This document shows, one piece after another, positions 8,367 through 21,868 of a stretch of 64,000 bases of DNA. The stretch is from DSSB01 sp046346845 (GTDB lineage Bacteria > UBA10199 > DSSB01), in assembly GCA_046346845.1 (NCBI GenBank), contig JAXMHH010000003.1, positions 186,001 through 250,000 of the forward strand, written 5' to 3'. A program made the position numbers and the translations under genes. Positions within the stretch are counted from its first letter, which is position 1; the number at the start of each line of letters is the position of its first letter. Under the pieces are notes generated by a model, which was not told the origin of the DNA, ran no database searches, and saw only the letters and a list, made by a program, of their open reading frames with translations.

Positions 8367-8795
8367 TCAGGGACAGACCAAGCCGGGATTGGTGGGCGCC
8401 GGACAGGTGGCGGTCTCCGACCCGGTGCGGGTGAGTCTTTGGATGTTGCTGATCTCGGCCCCGCCGTTGTCAAAAATCTGAACCTCCAAGGTCTCGCCGA
8501 CCTTGACGCAGGCATTCACCGAAAAGCTGCCATCGGCCGCCAAGTCGCTGTCGACGTCGGTGATCGCCGAATTGCTGATGTTGCGCACCCGCACGAAGGC
8601 CCCGGAGGGAGCTCCGGCAATGGTGTCGCAGACCGAGGCCTCCCGCGTGGTCCCTCCCTCGAGATCGGCGATCGGCGCCGGCAGGTTGATGCCCCCGGCG
8701 CTGCCGCAACCTCCCAACCACGCGGCCAGAACCGCCAGCAAGGAAATGCGTTTGAAATTGGCGCGCAGGACATTCCATAATGTGGAGCTAACCAT
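8367..8795 (-). CDS. Small predicted lipoprotein
   Basis: 142 residues from the ATG at 8795 (GGGAGG upstream). The signal peptide ends with the lipobox LGGC, lipid-modified Cys30. The mature part is a small beta-rich domain with cysteines (ASVCDTIAG, FSVNACVKVG, TATCPAP, GLVCP), probably a compact disulfide-bonded outer-surface domain. It lies 70 bp upstream of the DUF11 surface gene in the same direction, so the two may be transcribed together. Its start codon is only 13 bp from the proposed start of the divergent kinase gene. No family recognised. Confidence 0.6.
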   Translation of the reverse strand: MVSSTLWNVLRANFKRISLLAVLAAWLGGCGSAGGINLPAPIADLEGGTTREASVCDTIAGAPSGAFVRVRNISNSAITDVDSDLAADGSFSVNACVKVGETLEVQIFDNGGAEISNIQRLTRTGSETATCPAPTNPGLVCP

Positions 8796-8808
8796 CGAGA
8801 GGCCTCCC

Positions 8809-11744
8809 TTGAAGATTGAACACGGCGACAAAAAATATCGAGTCTTGCGGGAACTGGGGCGAGGCCACAGCGGCACCGTCTATCTCGCCCTCGATCCCCG
8901 AAACCGAGAGGTTGCCATCAAGTGCCTGGCGAGTCAAACAAATGAAGCGATGCTCCAGCGATTCCGCCGGGAATTCGCCATCCTGCGTTCCCTGCAGCAC
9001 CCGAACATCGCCCAACCCGTGGACTTCGGCTATGACGAGGAACTGCAGAGGCATTTTTTCGTGGCCGAATACGTGGCGGGTACCAGCCTCGACGTCGCCC
9101 TGCACACCGCCGCCGAGGAAGAGGCGGCCCGGCTCTTGGCCCAGGCCCTACGGGCGCTGGATTACATGCATCGCCAGGGCGTCTTTCACTGCGACCTCAA
9201 GCCCGGGAATATCCTGGTCACCCTGCAGGGGCAGCTGAAGATCATCGACTTCGACGTGGCGGTGCGGGGGACCGAGGCCATCGGTGGAACCCCCTCCTAC
9301 TGCGCCCCGGAGCTGCTCACCGGCGAGGCGGCCCGCCCCGACGCCAAGAGCGACCTCTTTTCGCTCGGCGCCACCTTCTATCATTGCCTGACCCGCGAGA
9401 AGCCCTTCCAGGCGCGCAACTTCTCCGAGTTGGTGGTCGCCCACGCCCACCAAAGGCCCAAGCTGCCCTCTCAAATCAACCCGCACCTGGGCACCCTGTG
9501 GGACGGCTTGCTAATGGGCCTGCTGCAGATCCAGCCCAGCCAACGCTACGCCACCGCCTCGGCGGCCCTGCAGCAGCTCTACCCCTTGCTGTGCGAGAAA
9601 AAAATCGCCTTTTCCCCGGAGGACATCGCCTATCGCCTGCGCCAGCACGGCGCCCCGATCGGCAAGGAGTCCCTGCTCAGCCAGATCCAATATTTTCTCG
9701 ACCAAAATCCCGCGGCGGAGGTTGCGCAACACCTGGTCCTGGTGCGCGGCGCCCCCGGCTTGGGCGCCACCTACCTGGCCGCCGAGCTGCGCGCCATGGC
9801 CCAATTGCGGGGCATCCCCTGCTTCGTCTCCGACGCCCGCGAGACCTCTTTGCCGACGCGCTTTCCCTTCCTCTGGATCCTCGATCAATGCTCCCGCCAG
9901 GCGAGGGCGCACGGAACGGAATTCGCGGCCTGGCTCAAGGCGAAGGTCGAGGAACTCGCCTACAAGGCCAACGGCGCGGCCTGGTGGCTCGTAATTCTGG
10001 GCCTGGAACCGGAAACTCCCCTCCCGGAGGAGCTGCGCGCCCTGTTCGCGGCGCCGGGCCTCCAACTGGAATTGCGCCCCTGGAGCCCATTGGAATCCAA
10101 GTCCTGGCTGGAAGAAATCTTCCAAACCGAAGAGATCCCGCCCTTTCTCGCCTCCCGGGTCCAGGAAGAATGCGGGGGCAATCCGCGTCGGTCCAGCAGC
10201 TTGCTCCAGACCGCATTGCGACGCGGACTGCTCCTCGACCGCGCGGGACAATGGCGCCGGGACCTGCACCAGCCCAGCGAATTGTTCCGCGGCGAATTCG
10301 TGGCCGAACCGGCCGGGGAAGAACTCTCCGTCCTCTTCGCCGGCGCAAACGAGGAGGAGCGGGAGCTCTTATCCGCCTTGGCCTTGAGCTATTCGCCCCT
10401 GCCCGGCGCTTTCTTCGAGAGGTGGCTCGGCCGAGAGAGCGTCCATGCCTCGCTGCGACACCTGGTCGCCCTCGGTGCGGTCCAGGGCGGTGGCGATCGG
10501 CCCTACCGCCTGGCCACGGAGGCCTGGAAGGATTTCCTACTCGGCCGCTGGGAAGCGGAAGCAAGGTCCCGCCGCCACGACCAGTGGCGGGTGCTCGCCG
10601 ACAGCCCCGCGCTGGCCGATTTTTTTTCGGAAGAGGCGCGGCTCTACCATCGCGCCCAGGGCAGCGATCCCCTGCTCGCCGCGGAGGCCTGGGCGGCCTT
10701 CGGCGATCGCAAGGCCCGGGGGGATTCTGGCAGAGCGCCGAGGAATGCTACGGCAAGGCCCTGGAGATCGCCCCGAAGTCCGAACGCGACCTGCGCTTCC
10801 GCTGCGCCCTCGACCGGGGTCGCTGCCTGGTGCAGGGCGGCCGGCTTGAGGAAGCCAAGGCCTACTTCGAGGTCTTGCTGAAGAAATTCACCCAGGAGAA
10901 AAAGCAAAATCGGCAGTTCCTCGCCAAGATCTGCGAGCGCCTGGGCTTGATCGAGACGAAACGGGGCCACCCAGAAAGAGCCCGGGAGTATTTTCAAAGC
11001 GGCCTCCGCTGCCTGGAACCGGGAAGGGAACCACTGGAGCAGTATCTCGGCCTGAAAAATTTCCTGGCGGCGCTGGACCTCGGCGCGGGCCGCCTGCCGG
11101 AAGCCATCGCTGCCTATCGGGAGACCCACGCCGCGGCCCAAGACCTGCCCTGGGACCGCCGCCGCATCCTTACCAACAATGACTTGGGGGCTGCCTTGCT
11201 GCGCGACGGACAGTTCGAGGCCGCGGTCGCGCATTGGCAGGCCCAGCTTGAGGACCTCCGCGACCGGGAGGATCCCTTTCCCTACGTGCGTTGCCTCTAT
11301 CAACTGGGCCAAGCCCATTTGGATCGCGGCGCAAGGGAGCAGGCGGGCGAATACCTCGAACGGGCCGCGGAGACGGGAAAAAACCTCCACAACCCCGAGA
11401 TGGAGCTGCGCCTGCGCAATGCGATGGCCAATCTCTGGAAGGATTCCCGGCCCGAACAGGCCCTGGCGATGTACGAGCTGGCCCTGGACGCAGCCTTTCA
11501 AAGCGGCGAGGCCCTCCCCACCGCGGTGGTCCTCCTCAACATGGGGCATCTCCTTGCGGAAATCGGGCAGCGGGCGCGGGCCCGGCACTGCCTGAGCCAG
11601 GGCCTCCGACGAATGGAGGAGATCCCCTCCGCCGCGCGGCCGTACGCGGAAGCACTGCGCGAGGCGCGGACCGAGCTGGAATCTTTGGAGGCCGCATTGC
11701 GCCAGGAGAGCGAGTCGACAACCGTCTCAAACCCAACGGAATAG
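8809..11744 (+). CDS. Ser/Thr protein kinase - ATPase - TPR protein, interrupted by one frameshift
   Basis: An N-terminal Hanks-type kinase (residues 5-260: ELGRGHSGTVY glycine loop, Lys38 in VAIKCL, HCDLKPGNIL at 127-136, DFD at 147-149, APE at 166-168) is followed by an ATPase-like region (GAPGLGATY at 314-322, a Walker A lacking its Lys) and a winged-helix-like region. After a break come TPR repeats (EECYGKALEIAP, EAKAYFEVLLKK, ARAREYFQSGL-type units). The reading frame shifts in a run of six G at 10718-10723. The first frame runs to 10881 as nonsense, while frame 3 continues to 11744 with clear TPR sequence; one extra G would restore about 978 residues. The start is TTG 8809 with GAGAGG six bases upstream; an ATG at 8746 is possible. 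The architecture resembles signalling kinases of myxobacteria. Confidence 0.8.
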
Positions 11745-12419
11745 GCGCAGGCGCGCCTCCCCGTCTTCATAGGCCAAGGCCGCCGCCTGGGCCTCACCCA
11801 GGTCTAATTCCACGACGCGAAACCGCGGGTCCTCTTCCGGCAGGCGGTCCATCTCGCTCAAGCCTTCGCCGCGGGCCTTCAACCAAGCCTCCTTCCGCGT
11901 CCAAAGCCGGAAAAACTCCCGACGCCCCTGGGCCTCGGTCAGGCCTTCGAGGCGCGCGAATTCCTTGGGATGAAAATACCGGCGCAGGATCGCCGGGCCA
12001 TCGACCTCTTCCCGAATCCCCTCGACATCGACGCCTAATTCACGGTCCAGGGCGAAGGCGAAGAGTGCCTGCTCGCGGGAATGGGAGAGGCTGAAACGGG
12101 GGATCGGCCCGGGAAAGACGCCGGCCAGGAAGGGCTTGCCGCGCTCTCGATAGGAAAATTCGAGGCGGTCAGGAGGAGCTTGCAGGTACCAGCCCAAGAG
12201 GCCGCGCAGCAGGCCGCGCGCGGCCGTGAAGCGCAGCCGGTCCTCCGCGCGCAGCAGGCGGTCGGCGCGGGCGCGCTCTGCGGCATTCAAGGTCTCCCGG
12301 CATTCGGCCAGGGCGGCGGGCGGCAAGTCGAGGTCGGCCCTCCACACGTGGATCTCGCCGGGGGTGAGCCGAAATTCCGGGCTGGAGGCGGACCAAGCGG
12401 GGACGGGAAGCGGGGACAT
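11727..12419 (-). CDS. 4'-phosphopantetheinyl transferase, Sfp/Gsp type
   Basis: 230 residues, the usual Sfp length. It transfers phosphopantetheine from CoA to the serine of carrier proteins. Signature blocks: RFSLSHS at 108-114, LGVDVE at 128-133 (Mg-binding Asp131 and Glu133) and FFRLWTRKEAWLKARGEGL at 169-187 (Lys176, Glu177). The size and full set of motifs argue for a broad-specificity enzyme rather than the short AcpS. It converges with the kinase gene with an 18-bp overlap of the 3' ends. The acyl carrier protein at the left edge is one possible substrate. Confidence 0.9.
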   Translation of the reverse strand: MSPLPVPAWSASSPEFRLTPGEIHVWRADLDLPPAALAECRETLNAAERARADRLLRAEDRLRFTAARGLLRGLLGWYLQAPPDRLEFSYRERGKPFLAGVFPGPIPRFSLSHSREQALFAFALDRELGVDVEGIREEVDGPAILRRYFHPKEFARLEGLTEAQGRREFFRLWTRKEAWLKARGEGLSEMDRLPEEDPRFRVVELDLGEAQAAALAYEDGEARLRLFRWV

Positions 12420-12516
12420 AGCCTAGGACTATCGAAACCCTGCCAAAAATTCAACGTCGGCAGGCGTCCGCCCATCGGAAAATCCGCGCTGGGGCGCGAT
12501 CCAATCCCTGGGATGG

Positions 12517-13806
12517 CTAGTTGTCGTCCATGTCGATGAAGATCGAGGCCATCTCCGCCTCGTGCTCGCGATGCTCGTCGCCCAGGTCTTCCTTGCGCTC
12601 CACCCGTTGAAAGGCCGGATCGTCGATCTTGAGCTCCTTGCGGCCCTGTTTCTTGCTGCGACTGCGCTCCGGCTTTTTCTGGACATCTTTTCCGGCAAAG
12701 GCGCCGAACAGTCCGCCCAATTCGGCGAGCAGCTTTTCGTTGGGCACCGCCTGGGGCCACTGTTGCTGGCTCTGCATCAGGGCGCCGCCCAGGAAGACAC
12801 GGATGAAAGAGTTGAAAATCTGGGTGAGGCCTTGGCCAAAATTCTCCTGGACCAACTGGTTGAGCCCCAGCAGTTGCGGATTGTTTGCGGCCATCAGCTT
12901 GGCGGTGAGCTGCTGCAATTGCTCCGCGCTCACCCCATGTTGTCCGGTGAGGCCCTGATTGCGGGCGGCCTGCAAGAGATGGATCAGGAGATTTTGCACC
13001 TCCTGAACCGGAGTACCCGCGAGGGTCAACGCGCTGGCGACGGTCTGGAGAAAATGCAGCGGATTCGTACCCGCCTCCTGGCTGGTTTGCAACAAGGCCT
13101 GCAAGGCCCCTGCGATCGCCCGGTCGGGGATGCTGTGGATCAACTGCGGCGGGAGTCCTTGCGCCACGAGCAGGGCCTTAGCCGCCTCGGGATTCGCGGC
13201 CAGCAAGCTAGGCGGGATCAAGATGCCCACCAACTGCTGCTGCGGCAACATCTGGGCGGCGCCGCGGGTCAACTGTCCGCCTTGGAAGAGCGCTTGGAGC
13301 TGCGGGCTATTCAATAAGGCGCGCAATCCGTCTTGAGTCAGTTGTCCGCTGGGGGAAAGGATCCGCATCACGTTTTGCAAGACCTGTTGGGCGCCCTGGC
13401 CCTCAGGAATTCGCACCCAAAGGGGCCCGGAGGCCTGCGCCGCATTGGTGGAGGCGTTCGGGGTCTCCGCCTGCGCCATGGCGACCAGGTGCGGATCCAT
13501 CATATGGTCTTCGGCGGTCAGCGGACTGGTGGCCCCTTCGCCCGCACCCGCTCCGACCGTCAAACGCCAGAAATTTCCCCGGCTATCCTGCACGATGATC
13601 CGCAAGGAATCGGGGACTCTCCCGAACTTATCCGCGGCCTGGGCCCTCAGCTCGGCGGCCGCCTCGCTGCGGGAGATGGGCTCGGCGACGATGTCCGCGG
13701 GATTGATGGCGGCCGGATTTCCGGTACCCGGCCGCGCCGGTCCCGGCGGGATGCGATAGCGAAAGATTTCACGGAAAGACTCTCGAATGCGGCGGCGGCG
13801 ATTCAC
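12517..13806 (-). CDS. Unrecognised Gln/Ala/Leu-rich protein
   Basis: 429 residues from a GTG at 13806 preceded by AAGGAA at six to seven bases (an upstream in-frame TTG has no such site). The first 20 residues are strongly basic (NRRRRIRESFREIFRYR). A small beta region follows (RVPDSLRIIVQDSRGNFWRLTVG), then about 250 residues of low-complexity helical sequence rich in Gln, Leu and Ala (LLNSPQLQALFQGGQL, MLPQQQLVGILIPP). The tail is basic and then acidic (KKPERSRSKKQGRKE ... FIDMDDN). No signal peptide, membrane span or catalytic motif is seen. I do not recognise it; a structural or secreted helper role is possible but unsupported. Confidence 0.55.
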   Translation of the reverse strand: MNRRRRIRESFREIFRYRIPPGPARPGTGNPAAINPADIVAEPISRSEAAAELRAQAADKFGRVPDSLRIIVQDSRGNFWRLTVGAGAGEGATSPLTAEDHMMDPHLVAMAQAETPNASTNAAQASGPLWVRIPEGQGAQQVLQNVMRILSPSGQLTQDGLRALLNSPQLQALFQGGQLTRGAAQMLPQQQLVGILIPPSLLAANPEAAKALLVAQGLPPQLIHSIPDRAIAGALQALLQTSQEAGTNPLHFLQTVASALTLAGTPVQEVQNLLIHLLQAARNQGLTGQHGVSAEQLQQLTAKLMAANNPQLLGLNQLVQENFGQGLTQIFNSFIRVFLGGALMQSQQQWPQAVPNEKLLAELGGLFGAFAGKDVQKKPERSRSKKQGRKELKIDDPAFQRVERKEDLGDEHREHEAEMASIFIDMDDN

Positions 13807-13881
13807 GGCGGTTTCCTTTCTCCATGAAAACAAGCACGAAGCCCTATATTTATAAACCTCTTTTCGCCGGGTTTAAACCGC

Positions 13882-13917
13882 AAAAAAAGGCCCCTTGCAC
13901 CCAGGGCGCAAGGGGCT
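13882..13917 (-). terminator. Rho-independent terminator
   Basis: Stem GGCCCCTTGC (13889-13898) pairs with GCAAGGGGC(T) (13908-13917). On the minus strand it is followed by seven T (complement of 13882-13888). It ends the dehydratase-like gene whose stop is at 13942. Confidence 0.88.
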
Positions 13918-13941
13918 AAAGAAGCGACTTCTTCGTGGAGA

Positions 13942-19000
<5,059 letters not shown>

Positions 19001-19064
19001 GCTGCTTGCCTCGATGGGGAGCCTGTGCGGAACAGACCCGCCTGACGTTGGAATCCTGAACAAA

Positions 19065-19140
19065 ACTAGACTGACATGTCAGTTTATTTTCAAAAAAAAT
19101 TCGCGAGTTGAATACAGGAACTAGACTCGCATGTCATTAT
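19065..19140 (-). promoter_or_regulatory. Promoter/operator region of the activase-dehydratase operon
   Basis: Two copies of ACTAGACTnnCATGTCA lie 55 bp apart (19065 and 19120). The first is a palindrome, ACTGACATGTCAGT, extended to ten bases per arm with one mismatch; the second is degenerate in its left half. On the minus strand TTGAAA (complement of 19088-19093) could be a -35 box, with the palindrome filling the spacer. This is the arrangement expected of repression by a TetR-like dimer. The regulator is not identified in the window. Confidence 0.55.
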
Positions 19141-19197
19141 TTAATTCGGGGAATTTGGTACAGGGAGACCCTGAAGTCAAAGGAAAATTGATCTAGG

Positions 19198-19440
19198 TCA
19201 AACTTTTTTGAAGAGCTGGATCAGAAAGATCAGCGTCGCCGCTCCGACGAAGGCGGTGACCAGCGAGCCAAGGGTCCCGCCCGCGGAGACGCCCAAGTAA
19301 CGGAATAGGAAACCTCCGATCAAGGCCCCGATGATCCCCATGGCCACGTTGCCGAAACAGCCAAAGCCTCGGCCCCGCATCACCCGGCCCGCAAGCCAAC
19401 CCGCCACTAGACCAATCAGGATAAACCAAAGCCAATGCAC
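19198..19440 (-). CDS. GlsB/YeaQ/YmgE-type (transglycosylase-associated) membrane protein
   Basis: 80 residues from a GTG at 19440 with GGAGG five bases upstream. It has three hydrophobic helices with the family pattern WFILIGLVAGWLAGRVMRGRGFG, then NVAMGIIGALIGGFLF and LVTAFVGAATLIFLIQLF. These small inner-membrane proteins are widespread and often stress-induced, and their molecular role is unknown. Upstream is the thioredoxin-NHL lipoprotein gene (10 bp gap), so they may share a transcript. Confidence 0.85.
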   Translation of the reverse strand: MHWLWFILIGLVAGWLAGRVMRGRGFGCFGNVAMGIIGALIGGFLFRYLGVSAGGTLGSLVTAFVGAATLIFLIQLFKKV

Positions 19441-19450
19441 GAAAGCCTCC

Positions 19451-21436
19451 CTAAGGTCCGATGCCCCAGACAATTTCCGCAAGCCCGCCCGGGGCCGCAT
19501 CGATTTTTGCCTGGGCGCTCTGCAAGAAACATAGGGCCTCCTTCCCCTCCCGGCAATAGTAGAAGGTCCCTTGCAAGAGGTATCGCCGACCCGGCTCGAG
19601 GGCGGGAAGCTCCACCCGCTGGGCGGACAATTCGGCCCGGCCGTAGGCCTTCACAAAGGCGGCAGGGCCCGCTGGCTCCTGAAACAAGCGCAGGGAACTG
19701 GGCGCGTCGACGTTCAGCTTCCAGCCCTCCGCGAATTTCAAGTTCAGCGGGATCGGCGCGTTGGGAGCGAGCCGCAGCGTCTCGTCGATCTTCAGATTGG
19801 GGAGGCGCTCCGCGGGCTTGGGGCTCGCGGCCTCGCCGGGCAAGGTCAGGGCCAGGGTCAAGACTTTTTGGGTGGCGGGATCCAGGATGCGAATCGCGTG
19901 GTTATTGGTATCGGCGACGAAGAATTTCTCCCCGACGCGGATCAGGTCGTTCGGCTCGTTGAAGCGGGCCCGCGTCCAATCTCCGTCCTCGGCCCCTCGC
20001 TTGCCGTCCCCCGCCACGGTGGAGAGCCGGCCGCTCGCGGGGTCGTAGCGGCGGATCGCGTGGTTGTAGGCGTCGGCAATGTAGACCCCGGAGGCCTCGG
20101 CCCACACCCCCAAGGGGTGCTGCATCCGCGCCTCGCCCTGCCTGCCGTCCTTGAAGCCGAAATCAAATAGACCGGTGCCGATCAAGGTCTTCAGTTTGGC
20201 GAGCAGGACTTTGTAATCGGGTTGATAAGACAGAAGCCTTAAAGAACTGGTTTCGGAATCCACAAAGTAGAGCTTGCGCTCCCAGGCGCTCAGGCCGCTG
20301 GGCTGGGAGAGCGAATTATCGGGGTAGACGCCGTCCTCGATGGATTCCCTGCCATTGCCGGCGAGGACGCTGAGGGTGCGGGTCGCGAGATCATAGCTCC
20401 AAAGCTGATGGGTACCCGCCATCGCGATGACCAGGGATTGAGAGCCGGGAAAAAACTCCACATCCCAAGGGCTCGAGAGCGGGGTGGTCGCCGCCGGCGC
20501 CCCTTGGGGAGCGCGCTCGAAGCCCTGCTTGCCGGTGCCCGCGAGGGTGCTGACCCGGCCGCTTTCCAAATCAACGAGGCGCAACAGGTGATTTTCGGTA
20601 TCCGCGACATACAGCTTGCGATCGGCATAGGCGAGTCCTTGGGGACGTTGGAACTGCGCCTCGGCAAAGGCGCCGTCCTTCCAACCGGGCCCTCCCCCGC
20701 CGATGACGGTCATGACGCGGCCTTCAGGATCGAAGCCCAGGATGCGGTGGTGCCCGGAGTCGGAGACGAAGAGGCGATTCAGGTCGGGCGCAAAGGCCAG
20801 CTTGCCGGGAAAATTCAAGACGGCCGCGGGCGCCTTGCTCTTCTCCAAGGCGATCGGCAGGGCGTCGCGGCGTAACTTCCCCGCGTATTTCCTCTGCAGG
20901 CGAAGGATCTCCTCGCGCAGTTCTTGGTAGTGCCCCTCCCCGCTGTAGCTGCTTTCCACCTCGCCGTCAGGATTCAGGAGGATCAAGGTCGGCCAGGAGT
21001 TCACCCCGAAGGCGTTCCAGATCTTGAAATCCGCGTCGTTCACCACCGGGTGCTCGATCCCGTAGCGCAGGACGGCGGCGCGGATATTCTCCACGTCCCG
21101 CTCGTTGTCGAATTTTCCCGAATGCACGCCGATCACGGTCAGAGCGGGGCCGAATTCCCGCTCCAAGCTCTTCAAGTCCGGCATGACGTGGATGCAGTTG
21201 ATGCAGCAGTAGGTCCAGAAGTCGACGAGGACGATGCGCCCCGCGAGGTCTTCGGGCTGGAGGGATCTCGAGACATTCAGCCAATCCCGCTCCAGGCTTA
21301 AGGCACGGTGATTTCCGGTAACAACATGAGGCGAGCCCCCCGCTCCTGAAGGAGATTCCGACCTAAAACAGGCTCCCATTGGGAGACTGAGTAGAACCAG
21401 GGGAAGCGCGAGACAAATTCTTTTCCAAAACCGCAT
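19451..21436 (-). CDS. Lipoprotein with thioredoxin-like domain and NHL beta-propeller
   Basis: 661 residues. The signal peptide ends in a lipobox (MGAC, Cys23). Residues about 50-175 form a TlpA/DsbE-like thioredoxin fold with the active-site stretch FWTYCCINCIHV, which has a CxxC plus an extra preceding Cys, and the cis-Pro region NSWPTLIL. Residues about 190-530 contain NHL repeats (FVSDSGHHRILGFD, YVADTENHLLRLVD, YIADAYNHAIRRYD, FVADTNNHAIRILD). A beta-rich domain closes the protein. The layout is that of NHLRC2-like proteins. It probably acts as a membrane-anchored thiol-disulfide protein facing the periplasm. The ATG at 21436 is chosen because AGAAGGGG lies just upstream. Confidence 0.85.
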   Translation of the reverse strand: MRFWKRICLALPLVLLSLPMGACFRSESPSGAGGSPHVVTGNHRALSLERDWLNVSRSLQPEDLAGRIVLVDFWTYCCINCIHVMPDLKSLEREFGPALTVIGVHSGKFDNERDVENIRAAVLRYGIEHPVVNDADFKIWNAFGVNSWPTLILLNPDGEVESSYSGEGHYQELREEILRLQRKYAGKLRRDALPIALEKSKAPAAVLNFPGKLAFAPDLNRLFVSDSGHHRILGFDPEGRVMTVIGGGGPGWKDGAFAEAQFQRPQGLAYADRKLYVADTENHLLRLVDLESGRVSTLAGTGKQGFERAPQGAPAATTPLSSPWDVEFFPGSQSLVIAMAGTHQLWSYDLATRTLSVLAGNGRESIEDGVYPDNSLSQPSGLSAWERKLYFVDSETSSLRLLSYQPDYKVLLAKLKTLIGTGLFDFGFKDGRQGEARMQHPLGVWAEASGVYIADAYNHAIRRYDPASGRLSTVAGDGKRGAEDGDWTRARFNEPNDLIRVGEKFFVADTNNHAIRILDPATQKVLTLALTLPGEAASPKPAERLPNLKIDETLRLAPNAPIPLNLKFAEGWKLNVDAPSSLRLFQEPAGPAAFVKAYGRAELSAQRVELPALEPGRRYLLQGTFYYCREGKEALCFLQSAQAKIDAAPGGLAEIVWGIGP

Positions 21437-21868
21437 GGGACCCCTTCTCAAATAACATACCTCTTACGAAGCAGAGAGACGGACAGAAGGGGATCCCAAA
21501 AAAAATAATTTATATTCCATATTTTATAATTCATACGGCTACAGATTAAATTTTATACGGGGGAGAATAGAAAATTCAAGGAGATATGATAAAATTATTA
21601 ATAATATTAATGATTTAAATATTTATTCTCCATGGTACGACAATTGCTTCTATGTACCAACAGAGGCCATTAGGCCCGAGGAGGATCTCATCTGGCAATG
21701 CGCGGCGCGACCGACCCGCCCTGTCTCGCCCGTCTCTGCAATCCCTGCCACGCTCCGCCAGTGATTCTCCCGCATGAAAAAAGCAGCCGGATCAGAACAA
21801 GGCCTTTTAGGGTTAAGAAAGGTTCCCTTCATCCCCGGCTCAAGTTAAAATTTTCTGAGGAGATCATT
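21437..21868. other. AT-rich divergent intergenic region
   Basis: 432 bp without a convincing gene, between the thioredoxin-NHL lipoprotein (minus) and the coiled-coil protein (plus). The stretch 21500-21630 is strikingly AT-rich compared with the genes around it and probably holds the promoters. A spaced inverted repeat TGGTAC/GTACCA lies at 21633-21638 and 21654-21659. No clear -35/-10 pair could be fixed. Confidence 0.4.

Noticed and set aside
13816..13836. TTTCTCCATGAAAACA near the start of the Gln-rich gene as a fourth copy of the surface-gene palindrome
   Set aside because: The left half does not match GTTTTC and the spacing is wrong; it looks like a chance half-site.
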